A stretch of DNA of 24,919 nucleotides from Perkinsus olseni (lineage: Eukaryota > Perkinsozoa > Perkinsida > Perkinsidae). The stretch covers positions 1 through 24,919 of the forward strand of contig JABANP010000650.1 in assembly GCA_013115135.1 (NCBI GenBank), read 5' to 3'. Numbering within the stretch: the stretch's first letter is position 1; the number at the start of each line of letters is the position of its first letter. The position numbers and the translations under genes are program-made. Shown here one piece after another: positions 8,606 through 16,727 of the stretch. The notes beneath the pieces were generated by a model. It saw only the letters and a program-made list of their open reading frames with translations, did no database searches and was not told the origin of the DNA.

Positions 8606-9406
8606 AGGTTGCGAGCTCGAATCTTGATGGAAGAGCTTTGTTCAGTGAATTCTTGAGATGGAACGTTAGGACGCGATGATCCCGAGTTCATGGGGGATCT
8701 TCAAAAATAGGATCCTAGTGTCCTTTGAGGTGTTTCATATGAAACAGTTGAACTCTTTCAAGGACTTCCTAAGATCGGGGCCCCAGTTTCACAGGCGTCC
8801 CAAATCCTAACCGTCTCGGATTTCTTGTGACAAACGATTATGAATTTCAGAACTGTTTCAATGAACGCGGAATCTTCAGAGGAGTCCTCAATTTCTTGAT
8901 GTTAATTATACCGTTTGGTATAATTATTGGCCGTGGCGCTCGACTGCACAACCAAGCACTGGGAAACACAAGTCGCCAGATATCCTGAAGCCTGTTTGTA
9001 ATAAGCGCAAAATTTATTAATATAAAATTGATATAACATAAAGTTGATTTGTGAATATGTGGAACAGCCGTGTATGGCCAAAACTACCAATGTTTGAGAT
9101 GAGAATCAATAATATACGGAAAGCGCCGGACCTCTACTCACATCGACAGAACCCCGAGATCTTGGTACACTGAAGTTGGACCATAGACTCCATGGGTAGG
9201 TCAATCGAGAGGGCAAACTAAAACTCCCTCGGCTATATCATGCGCTCCAAACGCATGCGGCTCGATCCTCCATTGAGAAACACTTCCAGCTGGGCAGGAT
9301 CTCTCCGCCTATAACGAGAACATAGCGGAGGGAAATGAAAAACGAGGACTGAAGGAAATTGTACAACAAAAGTGCCCCGGCTTCCTGACAGAAGAGTGGG
9401 GCAATC
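8606..9406. other. Intergenic stretch with two near-perfect palindromes
   Basis: No supported gene. 8731-8746 is a perfect even palindrome, TGTTTCAT / ATGAAACA. It is the centre of a larger imperfect one (GTCCTTTGAG near 8720 against CTTTCAAGGAC near 8755, and GATCTT near 8697 against AAGATC near 8771). 8903-8912 and 8917-8926 are 10-base inverted arms around GTTT. Confidence 0.6.
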
Positions 9407-9451
9407 CTACTGCAAGGTGACGCATGACTGCGGGGCCTACCGCAAGGTGAC
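9407..9451 (-). repeat. 15-base direct repeat spanning the stop codon of the 553-residue gene
   Basis: CTACTGCAAGGTGAC (9407-9421) and CTACCGCAAGGTGAC (9437-9451) differ at one base and are offset by exactly 30. On the minus strand the second copy encodes Val-Thr-Leu-Arg-stop, the true end of the gene. The first would encode Val-Thr-Leu-Gln-stop, ten codons downstream and in the same frame. Confidence 0.85.
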
Positions 9452-11098
9452 AGGACCAGCCTCCCAAATGGTCCAGCTCCATGGCCAGTTATGGCTGTAG
9501 ACGAGAACGTTGACCCATACATTCAGATTTACGTGAGACTGGAACTTCCAAATGTTTGATTTGTGATTGACGGTGTTGCCGAAGATGTCAACGGATACAC
9601 CAGCTCCGACGACTAAAGCACTCACGTCGATGCCCAACTCACCGTGAGCCTTTATGTCATTGTTGACAGTAGCACTGACATCGACCTCACCGTGAAGTCC
9701 CACTTTCAATACAGGGAATATGGACACTTCAATAACCAATGAGACCGACATCGCTATCTTGCCCGCACGGGTGACCTTATCGGGTTGTATCAAATGGTCA
9801 CCAGAGTCGGCACCCGTAAGGCACACCTGGATAAGTAACATCGCGAAACCGATGCCCCTCTTCCAAACCACGGCGCAGCCGCCAGCTTCAAAGGCGAAGG
9901 CCATAACAGTAGACTCTGGTTGTTTCAGATGGACTGTGATGTTGAGGTGTGCTCGATTCAGAATTTGCTCTGTGTCCGCGAAGGCCATATAGAAGTCGAT
10001 ACCCAGTAGTGTTGCGTTGGACACAAAATCGACATAAAGGCAGTATGGAATAACGCTTAGCGCTCCATCCTTACAAGTCGGCGGCAGCTCGAACTTTATC
10101 GCCGTCCTTAGCGTGTCATTGTGGGGCTTGGCCAGAAAGTACTTGTGCGCGGCAGTGCCATTGGCGATGCGGAAAAAGTCAATGGGGGCTAACGAATTTC
10201 TGCCACGAATCAGGCTTGTACGCGGCCTCCACTCGAGATCCTCACCACGGTTGAAGAACAGACGAGCCTCCTCGCCAACCAACCGAGTCCTGATCAGGCG
10301 ATCGTCCAGCTGTGGCGCCTGGTTCTCAGAAGGGGGCTTGGGGGAGTGACTGACGATGTCGTACGCGGAATAAATTTGCTGCATAGCATCATTCAGATCC
10401 ACTTTACCATCTAGCTCCTCCCAGTGAGTGACCACGGTCTCGAGGTATACCTTATCGTTCTCGAAGGTGTTCGTGCCCAACAGCTTCACGATTTTTGTCT
10501 CGGCCTCATCGAGGTATACTGTCCAGGAGTTGGATATGAGACCAGTCTGGGCGAAGGCGGTGAAGTTGAAACCCGACTTGGGGTCGATACCTTCCACTCC
10601 CCTTCTGACCCACTTATTGAGCTTCTGACCATCTTGTTCCACCAGGCCATGATAGACCCAACCATCTTCCCGCAGCGTCTGATTGATGCCTAGTCTCCGC
10701 ACACTCGGCGCATCACCGTCTCGCACGGCTCGGTGCTCTATGAGGAACGCGCTCTTGTTGTAGAGCTGCCGGGTCTCAGAGTGAGTCTCATTCTGACTCA
10801 TAACGAGGTACTGGTAAGGATGACTTGGCGAGGCTTGAACCACCGCTTGGCCGTCCTTGGCGACAAAGACGTCTTGATGGACGGTGATCGACTCGCCATC
10901 ATCCATCCCAGGGAGGACCAGCCCTTCAGTCTCCACAGCTTTGGATATGTGGCATGGCACTGGTTTGCCCTTCTCGTCGATGAGGTCGAGGTTGCAGAAA
11001 TGTGTTGTCTTCAACTGCATACGAACATTGCCCATCGTGAAGGCGGATGCTCCTAGACAGCTCACTTTGACAGCTAGAAGGAGTACGAACATCGGCAT
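9437..11098 (-). CDS. Secreted glycoprotein-like protein, 553 residues, family not recognised
   Basis: Single open frame with ATG at 11098-11096 and a clear signal peptide (MPMFVLLLAVKVSCLGASAF). There is no later membrane anchor strong enough to call, though a stretch near residue 430 (VVWKRGIGFAMLLIQVCL) is hydrophobic. At least eight N-x-S/T sequons are present (NETH, NKSA, NQTL, NFTA, NGTA, NDTL, NATL, NITV), fitting passage through the ER. The C-terminal quarter alternates small and hydrophobic residues in a beta-like pattern (GLHGEVDVSA, GELGIDVSALVVGAGVSVDI). It ends with a Trp-rich patch (NWPWSWTIWE). Cysteines are few. No catalytic motif is visible and I do not recognise a family. 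An AG preceded by CATTCCT upstream of the ATG could be a splice or trans-splice acceptor. The stop codon lies inside a short direct repeat (9407-9451). Confidence 0.85.
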   Translation of the reverse strand: MPMFVLLLAVKVSCLGASAFTMGNVRMQLKTTHFCNLDLIDEKGKPVPCHISKAVETEGLVLPGMDDGESITVHQDVFVAKDGQAVVQASPSHPYQYLVMSQNETHSETRQLYNKSAFLIEHRAVRDGDAPSVRRLGINQTLREDGWVYHGLVEQDGQKLNKWVRRGVEGIDPKSGFNFTAFAQTGLISNSWTVYLDEAETKIVKLLGTNTFENDKVYLETVVTHWEELDGKVDLNDAMQQIYSAYDIVSHSPKPPSENQAPQLDDRLIRTRLVGEEARLFFNRGEDLEWRPRTSLIRGRNSLAPIDFFRIANGTAAHKYFLAKPHNDTLRTAIKFELPPTCKDGALSVIPYCLYVDFVSNATLLGIDFYMAFADTEQILNRAHLNITVHLKQPESTVMAFAFEAGGCAVVWKRGIGFAMLLIQVCLTGADSGDHLIQPDKVTRAGKIAMSVSLVIEVSIFPVLKVGLHGEVDVSATVNNDIKAHGELGIDVSALVVGAGVSVDIFGNTVNHKSNIWKFQSHVNLNVWVNVLVYSHNWPWSWTIWEAGPVTLR

Positions 11099-11157
11099 TA
11101 TGGGGAGATGTGCAAGACCTTCTGAGGAATGTGTTCGACTTACGAGGGTACAAGCGA

Positions 11158-11174
11158 GCCTCGCTTAGCGAGGC
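11158..11174. repeat. Odd palindrome, 8+1+8
   Basis: GCCTCGCT, T, AGCGAGGC, about 60 bases upstream of the ATG of the minus-strand 553-residue gene. Confidence 0.92.
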
Positions 11175-11619
11175 ACGTGAACTTACGTCATGAAGTAGGA
11201 AGACTGGCTCCGGGAGGGGGTTAGCGCCCCAGCACGGTATATTGTTGTTCACCACAGTCCAGGCTAGGAATCACTACTAGCGATCCGCTAGTAACACGTG
11301 CGATTTAGCCTTTCACACGTCACATGCGGTGGGAGGCCCGGTCTGTTTTAACACGACAGAGTCTGTTAGGGCATTTTAACGAGTCAGTCGGCTAGAAGAG
11401 CATTGAATCTGTCTAGTCCGACCTCATTGGCTCACTAGTCTCGAAAATTCATCGCCTGCTGAGAAGCATAGCTTCATGCGTGCGGTAGTTCGTCTAGCAT
11501 GTGCATGCGTAGAGTGAGAATAGACAGATTTCGGGATAGATTATAGCGGTCAGCTTTTTAGTTAGTTGGGTGGGTACCATAGGTAAGTTTTGCTTACCGC
11601 GATCGTTATCCTGTCATCC

Positions 11620-11643
11620 TTCGACTTAGTCGAATCGACTAAG
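11620..11643. repeat. Two chained odd palindromes (7+1+7 and 9+1+9)
   Basis: 11620-11634 is TTCGACT, T, AGTCGAA. 11625-11643 is CTTAGTCGA, A, TCGACTAAG. The overlap gives the order arm, inverted arm, arm. Confidence 0.93.
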
Positions 11644-11691
11644 ACACCACAATATCTTTCATTTCTCGCTTTAGTGGAGCTGTAGAAGGAT

Positions 11692-11713
11692 CGACCAGCC
11701 TGGTCGGACCAGG
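11692..11713. repeat. Two chained odd palindromes (7+1+7 each)
   Basis: 11692-11706 is CGACCAG, C, CTGGTCG. 11699-11713 is CCTGGTC, G, GACCAGG. A third, shorter GACC-A-GGTC follows directly. Confidence 0.92.
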
Positions 11714-12060
11714 TCATCGAGACTCATCCAAGAATGCACGCAGCTCCATCAGGTGCGTGCAGTATAGTGACAACTAGCTTCATTGCTGCTACGTACCCAC
11801 CTTGCTCTGCGCGTCTTTGCTCATGGTACGTACGTTCGTCCTAGTGAACACGTGCGTTCCTCGTAATGCTGTGGAACATACGTTCACCATAAATCCACCA
11901 GCTAGATCAGTTTTTTCCAAACTCCTCCCGAGTCCGGTTTTAACTCTCTTTGAGCCCCATCTCAAATAGCCACACTGTACTGAGTTATAGTGCACGCGTG
12001 TCGTGACATTTGACTGGCTCTCTAGTCGCAATTCATCCCTGAGAGTTCAGAGCGAACCTA

Positions 12061-12152
12061 CTGCAGAGGCTCAAACAGCCCCCAGCAGCCGACCCCATCC
12101 GGTAGTATTCGCTCATCTGAAGAGCCTCTAATAGTGCCGCTACATGAGTCAA
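12061..12152 (+). repeat. Dispersed repeat, related to 6429-6519
   Basis: Second copy of the repeat described at 6429-6519, direct orientation, diverged by scattered substitutions. Confidence 0.7.
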
Positions 12153-12386
12153 CCACCATTTCATTGTCACCCTTGGTTCAGCAGTAGACATTGAACCTAT
12201 CTGCAAATATAACTCTCCTGCGAGTCCCGGGTGCCCCGATGGAGGCGTCGGATGACTGGGGTATCGTCATGTGCAGCAGTACCCCACTACGCCGAGCGTA
12301 ACGCAATTGTTCATGGGATGACACTAGTATTGGCACTGTCCTGTATCAGGTCTTCGGGGGTAGTTCGGGTTTCGCCGAAGCCCAAA

Positions 12387-12403
12387 CCCGAAACCGTTTC
12401 GGG
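12387..12403. repeat. Odd palindrome, 8+1+8, within a three-arm chain
   Basis: CCCGAAAC, C, GTTTCGGG. The left arm also pairs with TTCGGGTTT at 12364-12372 (9-base arms, 11-base spacer), so the order is again arm, inverted arm, arm. Confidence 0.9.
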
Positions 12404-12499
12404 GTTTTTTACCCACGTCGAACCATGCCGGTTCATTTCAGAAATGGTAGCGCACGACGTCAATGACGCATGGCGTCACGTCATGCCTTGACAGCCCAT

Positions 12500-12520
12500 C
12501 GCGGTGTAAGTTACACTGCG
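12500..12520. repeat. Decayed odd palindrome, 10+1+10 with one mismatch
   Basis: Centre G at 12510. All ten flanking pairs match except a G-T pair seven positions out. Confidence 0.8.
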
Positions 12521-12599
12521 TAACGATAATACCTATGAGCATGTCTCCCTCAGGAGGGGCAATGCACAGCGCGAGGGTTCACGAGAAAGTTCCTCCGTG

Positions 12600-13034
12600 A
12601 TGATTGGACCAATAGCGTCCACCAGTGTCGTCTACCGTATCCTGATGCTTCTTTTGGCGCTTATACTTCTACTACGGAGAAGCATGGCTCGTCAGGAGAT
12701 TCATTTACGTACTCTTCACAGGCCGTCCATTGTTCTTGATATTCCGTTCCAGGCCGAAATTTTCAGGAAAGAAGTGGGTATCACTCGGATAACGAAGGGC
12801 GTCCTTTTTTACGAAGTTAATCTTTTCGACCCACTAGCGACTTTCAATACCCGAGCCTTCGGGAAGTCATGCCTGGATATCTTCCGCGACTTACAGGAGG
12901 AGATGCTACGCACGTCTCCTTCTGACATCTTGGACGAAGACAGGTGCAACAAGCTCATGGATGAGGTTTGCGTTATCTACGAGGGTGCCACGAGGTCAGC
13001 TACCACCAAGTTCTCGTTGGCAACTGGTGTTTGA
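12600..13034 (+). CDS. Small secreted or membrane-anchored protein, family member C
   Basis: The open frame from ATG 12600 gives 144 residues. The C-terminal 88 residues (from 12767) align with exon 3 of members A and B without gaps at the start: KEVGITRITKG, FDP, FNTRAFG and SCLDIF match NSRAFG and SCSDIF of B, followed by the same two downstream cysteines. The alignment starts exactly at a TTTTCAG acceptor (12764-12766) with the same phase as in A and B. So 12767 may be a genuine exon start and the sequence before it either an intron or a replacement 5' end. If read straight through, the N-terminus has a hydrophobic stretch (RILMLLLALILLL) instead of the MQTFIIWI signal peptide. I could not find an exon 1 or exon 2 equivalent upstream. 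It could be a variant gene with its own leader or a 5'-truncated copy. Confidence 0.6.
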   Translation: MIGPIASTSVVYRILMLLLALILLLRRSMARQEIHLRTLHRPSIVLDIPFQAEIFRKEVGITRITKGVLFYEVNLFDPLATFNTRAFGKSCLDIFRDLQEEMLRTSPSDILDEDRCNKLMDEVCVIYEGATRSATTKFSLATGV

Positions 13035-13112
13035 GCAAACACACCACCTGAGGAACCTGGCCGCCAGCCGATGGCGTCGGCTGTTTTGCGAGAGGTTGTT
13101 GTAACAAAGTTC

Positions 13113-13127
13113 TGCAAACAGTTTGCA
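13113..13127. repeat. Odd palindrome, 7+1+7
   Basis: TGCAAAC, A, GTTTGCA. Confidence 0.9.
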
Positions 13128-13161
13128 CTCGCAGGTGTAAAGCGTGATACCCGTGTGTACC

Positions 13162-13198
13162 TGTAAGAAGCTGAGCTTCTTACAATGAGCCTCATTGT
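13162..13198. repeat. Odd palindromes 11+1+11 and 8+1+8, overlapping by three bases
   Basis: 13162-13184 is TGTAAGAAGCT, G and its exact reverse complement. 13182-13198 is ACAATGAG, C, CTCATTGT. Confidence 0.94.
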
Positions 13199-13535
13199 TG
13201 ATTCTTGCTTCATTCACTCCCGCTCTGAATTTTCGTTCATTGGACGAATTTGACGGATTCCCGGAGACCCCCGTGATGCCTGACGGCTCTCCGTAGCTAC
13301 GGAAATGCACGTCCGAGCGGATAAAAAAGCGAATTCGTCTCGCCTCCTGAATCGGTGGTGCCCGGTGTAATGGAATTCCCGGGAAAGAATCGGGACGCCC
13401 CTTTCCGGTCATTCGGTGTAAACTCCCTGAACCATTGTACTCACGCAGAGTCATCGCTCTTGCGGAGGGGCTTGTGGAAGCTTCCCTCTCAAGGTTATCA
13501 TCTGTGGAATCTTCACAACCCCTCAGCTTTCCTCT

Positions 13536-13614
13536 TGTTATAATGCAAACCTTCATTATTTGGATACCCTCTGTCATCTGTTTGATGATTCACATACCGC
13601 AAGTGTACGGAGCG
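13536..13614 (+). repeat. Signal-peptide segment, near-identical copy of 1-79
   Basis: See the entry at 1-79. The match covers seven bases before the ATG and the whole signal peptide. Confidence 0.95.
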
Positions 13615-14571
13615 ACACCCTTCAACTCCGACGACGATGGGGACCCTATGGAAGTCGACGCTCACGGAAGTCGCAAGAAAGTCCGCGCTCGAAGGGTGTT
13701 AGGGAACAGGATTCATCCACCAAGCAACAGACCCATGCCCCTCCAGAGTAGAAGGGGAATCCCCCCGACGACTACTCATGCTGCCAATGGCAAACGCAAG
13801 TGGGAGATGCAGAACTCGGACCTTCCGCAAGCCAAAAAACTAATGCAATCCAAAGGGGTGAGGGCAGGTCCCGGAGGGAGAATGAGATCTTCCTCAGGCG
13901 GAGGAATATTCAACATCACCGCGTGTTGCTGTTAGGATGGTACGTGCGGTGCAGCTGTGACAACCGACGTCGAGGTTGACGAAGAAGGAATCGAAATTCA
14001 TTCCCAGACTTGCAGTCTTCAGTTCACTGAGCATGCAAGGGTGAGGTACTCTACCGAGATTGAGAAACAGACTGGTATAATCTCGAGGGTCGTTGGCGTC
14101 AGTTGCGGTGAAAGGTCGTACATAATGTGAGTTGGGTGGTGCCGCTGAACCGTTCAGTGTTACATTCATGACGACCGCTCATGGGGTCTTCTCTCCAAGC
14201 CTGGGAGCGTGGCGTCCTAATCAGGAGCTCAGCGCCTGAACTGCGCTCCTGACAGCTGCCCCTAGGCGTACTCGTGACGAGCAACTCGTCCCGCATGTGC
14301 TTTCAGGGAGGATGGTCACGTCGAGAAGATTCTAACGGAGGGACATCTTTACAATGTTTATCATGATGACCCGGGAAAAGATTTCAACAGCAGAGCCTTC
14401 GGGATGAGCTGCTCGGATATCTTCTACGAGTTACAGAGAATAATTCTGCCTGAATCTCCGATAAGAGATGTCTTGGAAAGAGAGGACTGTACCAAAATGA
14501 TAACGCAAATTTGCAACGTGTATCAGAGCGCTGTGGATGCTCCGATGCAACCCACTCAAAGCCATGGGTGA
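13543..14571 (+). CDS. Small secreted protein, family member B (three exons)
   Basis: Exons 13543-13857, 13936-14126 and 14307-14571 join to 771 nt, or 256 residues. Intron 1 (13858-13935, 78 nt, phase 0) and intron 2 (14127-14306, 180 nt, phase 2, acceptor TGCTTTCAG) sit at the same positions and phases as in member A. The signal peptide (MQTFIIWI, then SVICLMIHIPQVYG) is nearly identical to A's at the DNA level. The exon 1 remainder is longer than A's, first acidic (SDDDGDPMEVD) then strongly basic (RKKVRARR, NGKRKW), and ends in an AKK motif also seen in A. Exon 2 shares spaced cysteines, EG(V/I)E and a closing Y-x-M with A. Exon 3 has FNSRAFG, CSDIF and two later cysteines. No known family. 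The basic clusters resemble nuclear-localisation signals, which is odd after a signal peptide; a host-directed effector is one speculative reading. The frame is also open upstream to 13435, but the start at the signal peptide is preferred. Confidence 0.78.
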
Positions 14572-15036
14572 CCACTCGCATTCCCGAGCGACCCTTCATG
14601 GATTTCGGGTGCTGTTGTCGTCGATGCTTTTGTCTGATGTTAAAGCAGCATGTTGAGTGGAAGGTTGTGAAACGATCGCTTCTGATGAGTCTCGCCAAAA
14701 TAATTTCCTAGCCCAGTCCATCTTCGTATTAGAATCGGACACGGGTGTATTTTGATGTGATATATCATCGGGGGTTAATAACAGCATTTCGCTTCCCCCA
14801 ACTGCCTTACACGCATCAGATGGCCGCACGTGCGTGTGAGGTTATCGTCCAACAGCGGTTCCGGATTGCTCGGAGTACTTCGGATAAATGCATTTTCAGG
14901 AGCTCTCCCATGCCAAATACACGCCGGTACCAAATGCCTGGAGCTACCCGGCACTCCTCATCGCATGGCACTGGAATTATCTCGAACAGATGACATTCCC
15001 AAGAATACGTGCTACTAGTATAGCTGAAGATAGCCT

Positions 15037-15069
15037 GTTTACCGATGGCTATCATAGCCATCGGTAAAC
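15037..15069. repeat. Long odd palindrome, 16+1+16, perfect
   Basis: 15037-15052 (GTTTACCGATGGCTAT) is the exact reverse complement of 15054-15069, with a single C at 15053. Confidence 0.95.
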
Positions 15070-15277
15070 TGGTGATGCGTTATTGAAATCTCTCCTAGAT
15101 AACAGGACCTTGTACTTCGCCTAGGTTTTTAAAAAAAATTTGAACTATAGCAACGATCGTTAGTACTGCAATATTGTTGACACTCTCAACGATAATGAAG
15201 TAGCTCACAAAAGGCAGGCAAGAACCCTTGGTCAGCAATCACTCTAAACTTAGGGACTCCCAAATCGACTCGGACTC

Positions 15278-15298
15278 TCCCTCCCAAATTGGGAGGGA
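15278..15298. repeat. Odd palindrome, 10+1+10
   Basis: TCCCTCCCAA, A and its exact reverse complement. A partial further copy (ACTCCCAAAT) lies about 20 bases upstream. Confidence 0.93.
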
Positions 15299-15440
15299 CT
15301 GCGAAACGACCTACCTGCTATGGCAACGTCCTCTCCGAATAGCTTCCTCCCCAGACATTCTCTTCTATGCATATGAGTGGAGAGTAGTGGAGACACGATG
15401 ACACAATTTGCCATTGTGCCAAGAGCTCAATATGCCAGAA

Positions 15441-15464
15441 CGCATAATATTATGCGGCATAATA
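15441..15464. repeat. Even 8+8 palindrome chained to an odd 8+1+8
   Basis: 15441-15456 is CGCATAAT / ATTATGCG. 15448-15464 is TATTATGC, G, GCATAATA. Again arm, inverted arm, arm. Confidence 0.92.
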
Positions 15465-16183
15465 GGTTGCCAATAGGTTCGCGACCGGTATCCGGAGCCG
15501 ATCCCGGCAGTGATTGGGACAATTGTTCCTTGGCGCTGAGCGAGACAATTATACTTTGTGCAGCACGCGTGCACAAAGCGTTTCGTCATTACTCACTAAT
15601 CGCTTATCACACTTATACTTTCTTGCGTTTTCCTAATTATCATGTCCTCCAGTAATTGTCAGTCTGCGTTGCGTTCAACTATATGCGAGTCCGTCGTACA
15701 TTCGAAAGCGGAACAACAGCGTCATCGATATTGTCCCGTAAAGTGTACGTATGCAGTTATATGCCCCTTCACAAATTCTTAGCATAAGTGGTGTGCGACC
15801 TCGAATTCATTCATGAAATCGAACTTAGGCCCGAAGTTTGAGTATTATACCAAACTAGATGCTATACACCTCTCGACCAACGCCAACAATCTCTCTTTAC
15901 CGACCCACCGAAATACAGCCCCGCTTCACTTTTTCAACGCCACACAATCTCAGCATATTTTTGAAGTGCCGAGGACTCGTCTTTGTGGCCTCTTGTTGTG
16001 TCCACAGTGCAGGAGTTTAGTGGGGTGTTGACACCTCTGTACAAAACCAGAAAAGTTTTCGCATATTTTCGAGCATTCTGTTACTCGTTGCACGCCGATC
16101 ATCTTGTGCATGCGTGCATAGCTAATACTCCCGCCCCCCCCGAATAGATCCAAGTAGAAGACTTTACCCTTCTCGCCTTGCGT

Positions 16184-16202
16184 TGACTATGACTCATAGT
16201 CA
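16184..16202. repeat. Odd palindrome, 9+1+9
   Basis: TGACTATGA, C, TCATAGTCA. It is followed by another inverted copy of the same motif (16185-16194 also pairs with 16198-16207), so the unit appears three times. Confidence 0.92.
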
Positions 16203-16727
16203 TAGTCTATGAGCAACAACGGAGAAGCAACACATTGACATTTTCATACCACTCCTTTGGGAATCGATTTGATTTCACAGTAACACTCCCTATCATTACG
16301 TTAACAATTCGATAGAGTAAATCGTATACGACTGAGTTCGCATTTGATAAACTTGTGCTTTTGACTCTTCTTGTGTACTGGTGCGTGCGCGTGCAGTGCG
16401 ACGCGTGACACAGTAGTTCTTGCTCGCCCCTAATCGATCGAAGTTGTTCATCGCTACACGCTAGTCATATTATATTGCTAATCTCGATTTCGGTTGCGTT
16501 CAGTCGGGAAGTATCACAAGGAACGCCGAGCGAACTACATGACAGAAAACCCGGGCCTTCCCTCCAACCCGCACTGAGGAATCCCAAAAAAGGGAAACCC
16601 AGCGCATCCTCTTAAGACACTAACCAGCCATTCGGATATCTCCTGTACTGCTACCCACCTACCACCACTTTACCACTCAGAAACACAAGCCCGTTAATCA
16701 CTAAGAAATAGAATCGAACGTTTCAAC

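Larger units (their letters stand above)
11099..12599. other. Intergenic stretch dense in palindromes
   Basis: No supported gene. It holds odd palindromes at 11158-11174, 11620-11643, 11692-11713, 12387-12403 and a decayed one at 12500-12520. It also holds a 7+3+7 repeat (ACTAGCG / CGCTAGT near 11275-11291), a 7-base stem with 11-base loop near 11738-11761, and the second copy of a dispersed repeat (12061-12152). Confidence 0.65.
13035..13542. other. Spacer between members C and B
   Basis: Contains odd palindromes at 13113-13127, 13162-13184 and 13182-13198, and a perfect even one at 13290-13303 (TCCGTAG / CTACGGA). A pyrimidine-rich tract ending CCCCTCAG lies about 20 bases before the ATG of member B and could be a splice or trans-splice acceptor. 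Confidence 0.6.
14572..16727. other. Gene-free stretch between member B and ISY1
   Basis: No open frame has support. It holds odd palindromes at 15037-15069, 15278-15298, 15448-15464 and 16184-16202, an even one at 15441-15456, and a 9-base inverted repeat around a self-complementary GCACGCGTGC core near 15555-15580. 16203 marks the right edge of the palindrome-rich domain. Confidence 0.65.

Noticed and set aside
10926..11255. 109-residue minus-strand frame overlapping the start of the 553-residue gene
   Set aside because: It is out of frame with a gene that has a signal peptide and a long clean frame, and has no features of its own.
212..13935. Conserved TAG after three Cys codons in members A and B as stop readthrough or a recoded amino acid
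   Set aside because: Both TAGs end good GT-AG introns in phase 0 (170-214 and 13858-13935), so splicing explains the open frame and homology beyond them.
3557..16202. CRISPR array or a single repeat family behind the palindromes
   Set aside because: The arms differ in sequence at every site and spacing is irregular; only the one-base-centre geometry is shared.
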